DNA from: Apricaphanius iberus
Lineage: Eukaryota > Chordata > Actinopteri > Cyprinodontiformes > Aphaniidae
Direction of reading: 5' to 3'
Assembly (NCBI GenBank): GCA_028564705.1
Contig: JAPXFQ010002141.1
Coordinates: forward strand, 248,001-312,000
DNA length: 64,000 bases
Part shown: piece after piece, positions 53,666-64,000 of the stretch
Numbering within the stretch: position 1 is the first letter of the stretch
How the letters are laid out: each line of letters opens with the position of its first letter
Made by a program: the position numbers and the translations under genes
The notes under the pieces: model-generated
What the model was told of the DNA's origin: nothing
The model's database searches: none
The model's input: the letters and a program-made list of their open reading frames with translations, nothing else

Positions 53666-55488
53666 TAGGGTTACATTAATTTCCCTTCTCACATGTATCC
53701 TACCAAAACCTGTATCAGCAGCTGTGTGGAAATAATAAAGAACAGAAGAAATATAACAGCCTTTTCTCAAACTCATATCTTTTGATACTCTGAATGGCTT
53801 TAAGTGGAGCTCTGGCAGGTCCTCTGTGTTAACAGAGTGATCCCACCCTGAACCAATACCTCTATAGACAGCTCAGTATTTCACCCTCTACAGTAGCAGT
53901 CTGTATTACAGCAAAACTGTTCAGCCTCTGACTGAAATCACTATGTTGACGCTCTGGGTTGTCCAACATTGATTGACATACAGAAAATGTTAGCCAGTTA
54001 TTTTGCCTTAGCAACTAGCTAAAAGATATGTAGTTTAAAATGGCCACGTCTGAATGTGATTGTGGCGTCAGAATCAGCTATTCAGGAAACTTGCTGGAGA
54101 CACTGAAACTGCAGCTATTTGAGCTGTTGCAGCTTGTCGACTGTTTGTGAAAACCACAGAAACTCACCATCCATCAAAAAGGGCAAAACCTGACATTTTT
54201 TATCATGGTATTGATAAATGGAGATGAGAAACTATTTTATATAGGATGGATAGATAGACCTACAGTTCACAAAGTGTCTCTGGATCATCCATCTCTGCCC
54301 AAACAGGATTTTCCTTCTCCTTTTTTCATTTAATTCTAGCTATATATGTATAATATAAAAAAAAACAGTTTATGGAAAAAAATGTACTGCTGCAAACTTA
54401 CTGACAGTTATAAAATATTGTCCCTTGTATTTTTTATTTGTTTGTTTTGCAGGTAAGAGATTTTGTCCTAGAATCTTAAAAAATATACATTTCAACATTT
54501 ACAGAAAAGATAGTCAACCAAACATCATTTTAAGAAACATTTTGTAGCATATTCCCAAATACTGGGTGAATAGTGATCTGTAGTTAGTGTCAGACTGCAG
54601 GATTTGGGTGAATCTGAAGGACAGCAGTTGTTTTTTTCCTACAGTCTTGCTTATTAACCTCTCCGCAATAAGGTTCCTAAACCTCATTAATGAACGCAGT
54701 TTCCACTGTTTTGTGTTTAAATTGTAAATCGACTTTGTTTCGGTTTGTTGTGTTTGCCAGAAAGACCTTATTATGCGACTGAATCAGCTGCAGGGAGGAA
54801 AAAAAACATTGCAATAGAGCTGAATGATCTTTGCCACAACAGTTTTCGACAAAACCACTTTAAACACTCAGGAAATCTTTTTTCTTTTTTTTTTTTCTTT
54901 TTTTTTTCTTTTGTCTTTGTGGAGCTTACCCAACTTTAATTACATAGACAAGAAATCGGCTTTTACTACTATCATTTTTAAACTTTTTTTCTTTTCTTTT
55001 GCAAGATGTAGAAATAAGTAAAGAGGCATCAACATCTGAAGACAGGACAGACTTTAGGTCATATGTTAAACCAGCTGACTTTTCGTTCTCCGTTTGTATA
55101 AAAACTGTTATCGTTTTTATAAAAGATACTATTTTTTCCAGTCCCAAAGACTGAGACCAAATAATCCAGAATATTTTAGGTTTTTCTTCGTGCTACGTAT
55201 TAATTAAATATGATATAACTGATTGAAGCAGGAATTATAGACAAGAGATTCATTTATTAGGTTTTTCTGTAAGTGCCACCAGTTTCAACTCTTTAAAACT
55301 AGATAAAAATTTGGGGACTTAAAAGAACGATCACACGTTTTTTGTTGTTTAGTTTTTTAGGACTTTGAAGATCTTCCGTTTTCCATTCTTACTGTAAATA
55401 CCAACCTATAGAATCTACCCAATAAATTTGAAGTAACACATTTAGGTTGGTTAATTCATGTTGAATACATTTGTGTATTATACGGGTA
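53666..55488. other. Intronic sequence, no gene seen
   Basis: A T-rich run with interspersed C lies at about 54878..54916. No exon recognised; frames at 54745..55021 are driven by that run. Confidence 0.35.
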
Positions 55489-55727
55489 GAACTTTGTGCT
55501 GTAAGGAACTGAATTTGAATAAGCCTTTTTTGAAATTCAATAATCAAAATATAAAATTAGATCTAATTTTTGTGATAATCATTTTCAAACTAAAAAGTTG
55601 GATTTCAAATCAGGCTAATTCAGAATCTGTTTTTAAAACCATGTATTCAAGATTATTTCAGATTAAAACTGAGTAATGATAGTTCAACAAAACTTTTTCA
55701 AATTCAAATTCTGATGGTTCAAAGTTC
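55489..55727. mobile_element. Palindromic MITE family, copy 3 (both arms)
   Basis: Left arm GAACTTTGTGCTGTAAGGAA, CTGAATTTGAATAAG; right arm is the inverse, AACTTTTTCAAATTCAAATT, CTGATGGTTCAAAGTTC. The two arms make most of the 240 bp a long imperfect palindrome. No clear target duplication. Confidence 0.6.
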
Positions 55728-57879
55728 GGCCAATGATAGTACCTTATATTCAAAGTTATAAAAGACTAAGGCCACTCTTAAATGTAAATGGCCTGCCTTT
55801 GTATACAGGGTGCTTTGAGCGTACTAATAACCGTAACATTGTCAGACATGTTGATGGAAGAGCTTCTCCTCTGATCTTGCAAGTATATTGCCGTTAAAAA
55901 AAATCACAAGTTATTGGCCAGCCCAAGACACATTACAACACTCTTGTGAATTAATTTGATATCTTGGCATGTGTTGACCCAAGATTACAAGCAGGGGATG
56001 CTGGAGGTTATTAATAAAGGACATTTGGTAGTAAAGAAGATATTTTGATACGGTTGTATGCTAAAATGGACATTAGAGCTTGACTCAAAAGCTAGCACTA
56101 GTAGGGAGGATGCTAAATAATTACCAGTCCTAGAGAGGGAAGAGCCACCTTTATTGACATTCTGGTCCTCACTCCATACCAATCGGTGGCGCTGTGCACC
56201 AATTTGTTGTTTGCCAGCTACCAATAAACTTTACAATAAAGGAGATGAAGGGGGCTGTGGTAACGGTAGTCATGATGAAAACCTTGTGAGAAATGGAATG
56301 GAATTATCAAGGTTCCGAGTGGCTGAGTATGTTGGATTCTGGACTTAAGGCTTATTGCAGTTGATCTATTTTACCGGAAGACATTAGCTGGTCCCTTGTG
56401 GACATAAACAGCCCAAGATGTTCAAGATGGCTCCGGTTTGTTGATAATAGGGTTTCAAAGGGGGAGTTGCACATAATTTTTATTTCTAAGTGGTTTGACA
56501 AAAGAGTTTACTATGTCTACAGTTATGACTGTATCCTTGAATGTCGTATATCATCGGAATCACAAGAATCTGCTTACTTATGTTGTAGTTCCTTCTTAAC
56601 AATGTATAAAGAGGGTTTAAAATAAAATGAATGCATCCAAGTTGTACTGTACGGCTTACATTGTCCGTACACAATTGTAACTCAATTGATGTCTTCAATT
56701 ATGATGTGAGGGTTTTTTTGTGTGCGTGTTTGCAGCTTCTTGGCCCATTAAATCAAGATGACAGCCTTGCTACTTAAAATGAAACCAGCGAAATATGAGA
56801 GAAGGCATGAAATTAAAATGCCACTGATCCTCCATCTCCGCTGACGGTACATTTAGCACAAAGCGGCTAATCTTATGCTGTAAATTCACATTCATCTCTG
56901 GATTCAAGACGGCCTCGAGAGTGATCCTTGATTTGCGACAGTTTGCTATGGTTGACCTTTCCATCTGTAATCTGATTTTAAGTTACACCGGACAAAAATC
57001 TATATGCTTACCTTCATTTCAGGCAACGTTTTAAATACCTGCCAGCATAGAAGAAGTCCCCCTCATTAGTATATACAACCTTTTAAGAGGTTGGTTGCTC
57101 ATTTTCCTCCTTTTAAAAAAGGCAAAAACCTGAATAACTAGAAGTATAAGGAATTATGATAATACATGCATGTATCACTCCATTTATTTTTTCATTACAA
57201 TGGGGGAAAAGAAGTTTTATATTTAGAGTGCAGCCACAGGAGCAGCAGAGTGCTGCAGTGCACGTTGATAGTTTATTAACCTTGTGCTCCACTTGGTGGG
57301 AATAGTGACGTTTTTTCCCACAAGAAGCTCAGGGAGTGGGGGGTTGTGTTTGGTGAGATTTGCTGAATCGTCGAGCTGTCTTTATTCTGCAGAGGGGAAG
57401 GAATACAAATGTTTTCCCACAACGTTCTGCTGTGCGTTTGATGGACATGGACATGGTGTAGAGCTGCAAATGAGCGCTGTGTTCGTCTGAAGGCTGCATG
57501 TCCACCGGGCTGTGTCACAACACTGTATGAGAAATTCTGTGCCTTGGCAAACAGTTTCTTACAGAAATATCGTGCTCATGAATTATTCTGTTGTTCTGTG
57601 GAAGCTGGCAGTAGTAAAGTCGCTTCTAAAAGGTGGTTCTGATGAAAAGAAAAGGTCAGATAAAACTAACTGAAGTGCTGCTTGTAATGTGGATGTAAAG
57701 TTTATGACTGAAGGCGTTTTGGCATTCGTTAAGGGGTTCTTTTGTCTTCTGGATATTGATAATTATCCCATGTTCTCTCCATTAATGTTTCAATAATGTT
57801 TCGTAAAAGCTGGAAGTTTTTTCTGTTTTGTTTTGGTGTCACTTTTTAAAGCGCTCTGAGTTTTGCACACAAATATTCT
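55728..57879. other. Intronic sequence, possible conserved noncoding block
   Basis: No exon recognised. About 56790..56990 is repeat-free with balanced composition (GATCCTCCATCTCCGCTGAC, TGTAAATTCACATTCATCTC) and might be a conserved noncoding element. The frames at 55985..56625 show no known domain. Confidence 0.35.
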
Positions 57880-58345
57880 GCATTGTTCTGGTTGAAAACA
57901 GTTAGATCACTACAGCAGACGTGCGTAGCATCAACATCTTCAACATTAACATTCTTATTCTCGCTTTTTCAAGCGCATCAATCGCCTGCTTCATATCACC
58001 TCTCAGATCTTCATCAGCCACTCATCTTGTTGTTCCTTTTGCCCAGCTTGTCACGATGGGGAGCAGAGCTTTCAGTCGCTCTGCTCCTTGGGTCTGAAAC
58101 TCATTTCCTCCTTTCATCAGAAATATTGACTCTCTTGCCTTTATTCAAATCCCATTTTAAATCACATCTGTACAAACGGGTTTATTCACTTTAGACTTTT
58201 GGTTGTTATACTGTCTACTTATTTGCTATTTTGTTGTTTTAATTGTTTTTCTATGTATTTTCTGTTATTTTTTATCCTCTTTAAGGTGACCATGGGTTTT
58301 AGAAATGCACCCTCAAATAAAGTTATTCTTCTTGTTAAAAATATG
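57880..58345 (+). mobile_element. L2-type LINE 3' fragment
   Basis: In frame from about 58050: MGSRAFSRSAP then, after a stop, NSFPPFIRNIDSLALFKSHF and KSHLYKRVYSL, the C-terminal block of L2/CR1-like ORF2. The 3' part TTTAAGGTGACCATGGGTTT and TCAAATAAAGTTATTC resembles the fish L2 tail. Dead copy. Confidence 0.65.
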
Positions 58346-60254
58346 ATCCAGAACTGTGGATGCAGGTTTTTATTTCAGTTTTTATTCCATGAAAAACAAC
58401 AAATATAATAGTCTCATCTTGACATAAGAAATGCATAAACTAGTTTTTGTGGGACTTTGATTTTCGGAATTATACAGGTGATGCAAAGATATCCTCGACA
58501 CTTTAGATCAAAAGGGTCTCTTGGTCAACGATAACACCAAAGTTCATTGAATAAACTTAAAACTCATCCATTTTCTTATTCTTAAGAGAACTGGTCCATA
58601 ATTGAACTGTATAAAACTTTAATACCTGATGCATGAGAAAGATTCATTCTTAACTTTAGTCATTTTTTGAAAGGGAAATTATATTTCAGAATCTTCTCTC
58701 CACCTGCCTGCAGAGAGGTTGTCCGTCTCTTCCTACCTAAATGTGTTTGCTTGCAGCTGGCATTTCTAGGTTTTATCACAGTCCAGTGATACCAACATAA
58801 TTTATTTCAATTTTTATGCAAAGTGGTATGTAAATTGGATTATTGCATAACTTAAAATGCCTTTCTGAGCGCTAGACCCCGTGGGCTGGTGTGATGTAGC
58901 GGTCAGCTATATCATCCTGCCTTATCAACATGCACAGATGGACAGAGAGCAGATAAATCAACCAACTCTCGTCTTGATTTAGGTGACAGTCAGCAGCTCT
59001 GCGCACACACAGGTCTTCAGTTTTCTAGCACTTTATCTCTTGGCCAGCTTTAGAAGTTGTAGTCAACTTTCTGCAAACACACATAAACACAAGCTGCATC
59101 CCTGGTCCACAAGGAAGGGTATTTTTAATCTGCCAAGGATTTAAAAGAGAATTTAAGCCTCTTTGAAAGGGTTAAGCGCTCAAATCTGACTGATTTCCAA
59201 GTGTTTGATTATGGGGTGTCGTTTGTAAAGTTACACATTCAGTTTTTTTGTCCTGTCATGAAAGAAAAAACTAGAGGTACATTTTTTGAAGTTCTTATTA
59301 ATTTATACATGTCACAGATTCACACTTAATACTATTTGTAAGATAATAGAACTAGTTCATTAAGCTAATGGCTAACCATATTTCAAAATGTTAAAAACAT
59401 GATTTCATGGCGGTCAGCATCTTTTTCAGCTGTTTGATTTGCAATCGCATAAATGTCTTGCTTTGGCAGGTTTATTCCTGGGTTCTTTAGCCCTTAAAAA
59501 TCCCCAGAACCTATTTTGCCATCTTTCCAGCTAAAGAAAACTCGTTTGGAGTGGCAAATGCTATATGTCCTTTTTCTTTTTAAAGATACCGGTTAATTTC
59601 TGAGAAATATCTACTTAAGGAAATGTATTCTTTTATTTAAAGACCTGCCATTCGATTTCTACTTTTAGGTTTTATTCAATTTGGTTATTTCATGAAAACA
59701 AAAAAAATTTTGCTAAAATCTGAACTTGTTATATATAATTTTAGCAACAGCTTAGTTAGAGCCGCTGTTACAGACCTCTGGTTTATTCCGACTGTGTGCT
59801 TCAGAGTAGATAACTTTTCCAGATCGTTCTCAATCACAGATGTGGATCAACAACGCTGATCCCCACTGCAGAGATTGTGGTCTAATGAATGCTGCTCTGC
59901 TGCATCATTTTACATGCTCATATCTGGTGAGTGACTTGAGAAGCTAATTGAATGCATCTCAGTGCTGAGACACTGACAAGATGTCTGGTATTGATCTTCA
60001 CAGGATATAATTAATACTAGACATCTACTGATGAGCTACATCAGGCCTCCACACAAAAACAGAGCCTGCTTCAGAGTCAAACAAACACACAATCAGTGTC
60101 AAAGACCCGGGTTGGGAGGCATTCCCTGCCATTATAGATAATGAACCACCCACCTACTTGACACAGTCCCTAGCAAATCACTGTTTCCAGCTGCAGTTAG
60201 ATTTTTGATAGTGGAAAATTGTAAAATAAAACAAAAATAGTGATGTAATACAGT
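58346..60254. other. Intronic sequence with a core-family relic
   Basis: At about 59217..59270 the minus strand reads TTTCATGACAGGACAAAAAA, CTGAATGTGTAACTTTACAA and ACGACACCCC, a short core of the array-core family (copy g). Otherwise no feature was recognised. Confidence 0.4.
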
Positions 60255-61120
60255 CAGGGGTCGTGTTAACCAAATATTTTCCATATTTGACCGGCTTTTT
60301 AGAACCATGATAAATAAATCTGGTGTCATGTTTGTATTAAGGCTCCTGATCCATATGCAGAACACAACTAGTGAGATAATTTGTAAATATAATACAGATT
60401 TATTAAAAACAATGATAATGTGGAACCGGGAACACTGCACAGGGAAACGGAGGTGAGAGGTACAACAGAGAGCGAAATCCAGAGGTGAAACAAGAGCTTG
60501 TAGTGGGCTTTACTGTTTAAAATTACTGAGGTAGGGACATGTTTGGTAGTTGGGAGATTCAAATGTGCAGAACTGCAGTGAGATGGCTCCGACCTTGGCT
60601 TGAAGGACAACTTCCGGTAACTGAATCAACCAAAAAAAGATTCCTATGATGGCGTCATGTCTTACCTGGACATCGTACTCAATGCATCTCACTAACCAGG
60701 AGAGAAGTTGAAGAGTAAGGGAGACTTGGATCGTTTCTGTGACTGCATTAGACACAGACCGACGATGAGGAATCGCAAAAGGAGCTCACGCTGCAGGATT
60801 TTCTCCTGCTGAAGCGATCAAATAAGCTCTCATTCAGAGAGTCTTGCCATCTTCTCATCACATCCTCTGGAGAAATTTTCCCTGATTTAAAAACTTTGGC
60901 TGAAGTGGCACTTGTAATTCCAGTCTCCAGTTTTGCAATGGAGCGCAGATTCGGCCTCCGTTACGCACAGGAAAAAGTGCAATGCTTTATGTGACTCTTC
61001 AGTTTGTTCTGATTGAATATTAATTAAAATTAATGAAAAAAAATGTCATCCTTTTTCAATGGTAAAAATAAATGACATGATTTTTTTTGACACGGTCAGC
61101 CAAAAAATTCTTGCACCATT
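60255..61120 (+). mobile_element. Decayed hAT element, copy 2
   Basis: Left end CAGGGGTCGTGTTAACCAAA followed by TATTTTCCATATTTGACCGG matches the start at 15841. The transposase C-terminus at 60878..60958 matches the one at 16846. The right boundary is not clear; a TTGACACGGTCAGCC motif at about 61089 may be near it. About 60310..60870 between them is unrelated or heavily changed sequence. Confidence 0.55.
60878..60990 (+). pseudogene. hAT transposase C-terminal fragment, copy 2
   Basis: In one frame it reads FPDLKTLAEVALVIPVSSFA followed by MERRFGLRYAQEKVQ, the hAT dimerisation signature (A-L-V-I-P-V-S-S-x-x-x-E-R-x-F). It is open for about 30 codons but has no upstream transposase, so it is a relic. 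Better preserved than copy 1. Confidence 0.65.
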
Positions 61121-61177
61121 TCTGATTTAATATTACAGGAAAAAAACATTTGTGTTTAAGTCATGCTGTTACTAGTG

Positions 61178-61747
61178 GTGCGTTTCAGTTGTTTTCGGGA
61201 CTCTGAGTTCCCGACCCGGAAATGACGTAATGAGCTAGTTTTGTGTTACAGCTGACCAACTCAGAAAAAATGGACGCTGCCAGCAAAGCTGCGTGTGTTC
61301 TTGCTCTATCTGAGTACAAAAAACTTATGACCAAGTATTATCTGCACCTATACGCCTCGAGGGGGAATGCAGGAAACACACACAGATACGATTATATCCC
61401 TGACCGTTTTCTTTTTTATTCATATCAATTATGTGAAAGAAAATGTACTACTTTTTTTAAATGCTGCAGGAACAGCGTAATTATCGATACCAACACTAAC
61501 TATTCAGTGCTACTTACATAACAAACAGGATAAAAACACAAAATATAAATGAGAACATGTCAAATGAGGAAAAAAAATAAAGTCAACTACTTCCTGGTAG
61601 TGCTGGAGACAGCCATCTTTAAATGTGGAATCTCTGGGTCCTCTGAAATTTACGAGCTCTCAGCTCAGAAAAACAAGTTAATTGCATCATTTCCAGTTAA
61701 CTTGTCTCAGAATAACGAGTTCCAAGGACAATTGGAATGCCCCACTG
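61178..61747. mobile_element. DNA element with GGCATTCCAATTG-type termini
   Basis: Left end AGTGGTGCGTTTCAGTTG and right end CAATTGGAATGCCCCACTG are imperfect inverted repeats, with inner GGGACTCTGAGTTCCCGACC / CTCAGAATAACGAGTTCCAA. It contains an open frame at 61270..61521 starting MDAASKAACVLALSEYKKLM that I do not assign to a known transposase. PIF/Harbinger-like by general look only. Confidence 0.45.
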
Positions 61748-62514
61748 GTTTGCGAAATTATTTTCATCTTCTGTGTTTGAGCCTTTGTTTTCATTGAAAT
61801 TGTTGTGGTCCTTTAAAAACACTGTTACTCTCTGCTGCACGGACTAATTACACTCACGGTTAGAAAATGTTTCTTTACTGAACAAATCCACTCACAGCAT
61901 GTCTTCCAGTCTTTCAGAAGAAACAAACAAAACAATTTTTTGCATCTCTACATATCTGCCACTCTTTTAAACACTTTCCATCCCTCAGGCATGCAATTTC
62001 ACTCTTTGATGGAGAACACTACCTTGTTTGTACTGTAATCCATGTTTGCATTCGTATGCACCCTGAAGGCATGCAGGCTTCCTCCCTCTGCTGTCTGCAG
62101 ACCCTGAATGAATGCATTGGAATTCACTAGAAAATCATGGTTATAAATAGTATAGAGCTCATGTGCATGGGATGTGGACTTCCCTCTGTTTTAATTACAG
62201 ACACCGAACCATAGGTGGTCCATGAAACTAATGATCACTGCGGCAGACATGATGCAGGTAGCAGAGCAATGTTCTGAAGGTTATGAGCTTTCCCCTTATT
62301 GTTTGGTTTATGTTGGATGCAACCCTGATGCAACCCTCCCTGTTCATCCTTGGATTTCAGTTATATCATGAGTTGTTTTTTGTGGAGTTTTTTGCCGCTA
62401 GTTTGATGTAAAGTCTGTTTTTTAAATTAAATGAATGAAATAAGAGCTCCATCCGGAAAAAAATAAGTGTTTACAAGATAGTTTTTTCCACAATTCACAT
62501 TCTCTACTATTGAA
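61748..62514. other. Intronic sequence, possible conserved noncoding block
   Basis: About 62000..62290 is repeat-free, less AT-rich (TGCATTCGTATGCACCCTGA, GGCATGCAGGCTTCCTCCCT) and could be a conserved noncoding element. No exon with splice sites was recognised. Confidence 0.3.
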
Positions 62515-63044
62515 ACGACTGGAGAGCTGGGTCGGACTCTTTGGTATAGCATGTGGCTAGTTTGAGTCTTACCTCAAGAAGAGGAAATTCTTTGTATTAA
62601 TTCACTTTTTTTATCAGAACAGATAAAAATTACATGTGGGATTCCCCATGGCTCCATCCTGGGGCCTCTTCTGTTCTACATGCTCCCACTAACCCAGATT
62701 ATAACAACCAGTAAGATTAGTTACCATAACTATGCAGATGATACTCAGCTTTACATTACAAAGTCACCAGGTGACTTAAAACCCATCCAAACCCAAACTT
62801 AAGCAAATTAATGGATTAATGTTTCATGATTTTCTCAAGCTGAAAAAAAAACTGAAATAGTTATCTTTGGACCCAAACAGGAACGATCAAGAGTCAGCAC
62901 ACAGCTTCAGTTAATACAGGTAGAAAGTACTGATCAGGTGCATAATCTAGGTTTAATAATGGACTCAGACCCGAACCTCCAGGGTCACATAGAGGCAATA
63001 AAGTCTGCTTTCTATCACCTGAAGAACATTACTTGGATTAAAGG
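62515..63044 (+). mobile_element. L2-type LINE reverse transcriptase fragment
   Basis: Pieces in sense order: ESYLKKRKFFV; KITCGIPHGSILGPLLFYML followed by PLTQII at 62626..62703; the catalytic box NYADDTQLYIT at about 62728; and after frame breaks VHNLGLIMDSDPNLQGHIEA followed by IKSAFYHLKNIT. This is the L2/Maui arrangement G-x-P-Q-G-S-I-L-G-P ... Y-A-D-D. The Q of the P-Q-G motif is H here. Stops interrupt it after YADD, so it is dead. Confidence 0.85.
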
Positions 63045-63293
63045 GGTGGCTGTAGGTTCCACCAGTGACCAAAGCTTGGCATGAAAAAGTAGTGTTTTGT
63101 TGGCCTTCCAAAATGAAGCAAGGTAATAACTAAAAAGTATTTCTTTCAACAGTGTTTATCTTTTCTCAGTTATGTTTTTACTAATTTGTTTGGTTTATCC
63201 TTAAGAAGGAGCTCCACTGAGAATGCTTGGCAGCTCCCCTAGTCAACCCTAACCTGTTTGGATGGGTTGTACTGTAAATTTCAACCTAGAAAT
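63045..63293. other. Intronic sequence
   Basis: No feature recognised between the L2 fragment and the microsatellite. Confidence 0.4.
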
Positions 63294-63308
63294 CTATCTA
63301 TCTATCTA

Positions 63309-63355
<47 letters not shown>

Positions 63356-63376
63356 TTCTGTCTGTCTGTCTGTCGT
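63294..63376. repeat. (CTAT)n(CTGT)n compound microsatellite
   Basis: A few CTAT units pass into about 16 CTGT units, with one CTTT interruption and a CGTT end. Confidence 0.95.
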
Positions 63377-64000
63377 TTTGTGTTTCTTACCTTCTTACAT
63401 TTTCAAGAGGGCATAAAAACCACAACTTTGGGCTTGTGAAACTTTATGTCTACCTCTAGGGCTTGGAATACTTTGTAGCGGTATTACAAATGCATTACCA
63501 TCGTTATGATGTCGACACGTATCAAAAGAAACAGGCAGACTGATGTGCCTTCACATCTGCCACATCAAACAACATCAGTTCATTTGACAGTTTCCCCCGC
63601 GGCACTCTGGAGGTCTGGCACATCTGCATATGCACCAGTGGAGAATAAACTCTTTCCAACAGCTGTTAAATATGCTTAAAACCCTCCAGGATCTAAAGCA
63701 GTCCACAGCAGCATCACCTTCTGACAAGATGGCAGTCATTTTCTCACTGCAGTTTATATACTTTCCTAAAATTTGCTGAATATGTGCGTTCAGCAACATC
63801 TTGCTTCACACTGACTTTGACACATTCACACCTGGCAGATGCAACCACAACCAGAATTTTTTTTTTAATGGCATGCACTTCACAGCTCCAGTATTTTGGA
63901 TGAAGCGTTATGTTCAGGCTCAGCTGTACCTGGAGGTGGAAACAGATCTGATGTGCTGTGTTGCCTTTACATAGATTTAAATGAAAGAAATCCAATAGTT
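63377..64000. other. Intronic sequence to window end
   Basis: No exon or repeat recognised. Minus-strand frames at 63575..63799 and 63744..63995 show no known domain. Confidence 0.35.

Larger units (their letters stand above)
44326..64000 (+). other. syngap1: syngap1 intron 3 (5' part)
   Basis: Starts with the donor GTAAGC. The expected next exon, which in mammals encodes YHLGRSRRKSVPGGKQYSM and a basic Ser-rich stretch, was not found up to the window end, so the intron exceeds 19.6 kb. Contents are listed separately. The stretch 44326..45108 shows no feature besides a T run at about 44717..44730. Confidence 0.75.

Noticed and set aside
61243..61521. 92-codon + frame MLQLTNSEKMDAASKAAC considered as a small gene
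   Set aside because: Sits between inverted termini of a DNA element and has no recognisable host domain; noted with the element instead.
1..64000. Search for a prokaryotic or viral island, intact endogenous retrovirus or large unknown gene system
   Set aside because: No long intact frames, no LTR pair with retroviral frames and no clustered unknown genes were seen; the content is a repeat-rich vertebrate gene interval.

Overview
The window looks like a nuclear chromosome segment of a teleost fish. It is AT-rich, carries many microsatellites, is packed with decayed transposons typical of fish (Rex3-type RTE LINEs, L2-type LINEs, tRNA-derived SINEs, hAT-type elements with 8-bp target duplications, a Penelope-like fragment), and has only two recognisable host coding exons. 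The species cannot be fixed from the sequence.

The gene is syngap1 (synaptic Ras/Rap GTPase-activating protein 1) on the + strand. Exon 2 lies at 9782..10128 and exon 3 at 44220..44325. Both have good splice sites, the phases join (phase 0 at the junction), and the joined product matches the N-terminus of vertebrate SYNGAP1 as I recall it, including the block [13 protein letters not shown]. Exon 1 is not seen in the 9.8 kb upstream and exon 4 is not seen in the 19.7 kb downstream, so the window holds part of intron 1, all of intron 2 (34,091 bp) and the start of intron 3. Exon 2 is unusual: just before the PH-domain-opening segment it carries a seven-histidine run and about 14 copies of a 15-bp unit encoding variants of D/E-R-P-S-Y/F, roughly 75 codons more than the human exon as I remember it.

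Layout. 1..9781: intron 1, with a 1.2-kb hAT-type element inserted in a 20-bp minisatellite, two copies of an array-plus-core repeat family, and a long-TIR DNA element. 9782..10128: exon 2. 10129..44219: intron 2, with a Penelope-like fragment, nested hAT elements (15.8-17.1 kb), SINEs, a 2-kb truncated Rex3 (minus strand), an L2 3' end joined to 41 nt of 18S rRNA, a 1.1-kb minisatellite/core block at 35.5-36.6 kb, and a local duplication carrying a hAT-type element (38.9 and 42.4 kb). 44220..44325: exon 3. 44326..64000: intron 3, with hAT MITEs, a short Rex3 copy flanked by a 14-bp duplication, L2 fragments, a second copy of the hAT from 16-17 kb, and one unassigned exon-like segment on the minus strand at 46846..46923.

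Best leads: the expanded low-complexity syngap1 exon 2, the dispersed family pairing a 20-bp near-palindromic minisatellite with a conserved core, and the 18S rRNA tag on an L2 tail. I saw no prokaryotic genes, CRISPR arrays, intact transposase or intact reverse transcriptase. Boundaries of repeat features are read by eye and are approximate unless a target duplication is given.
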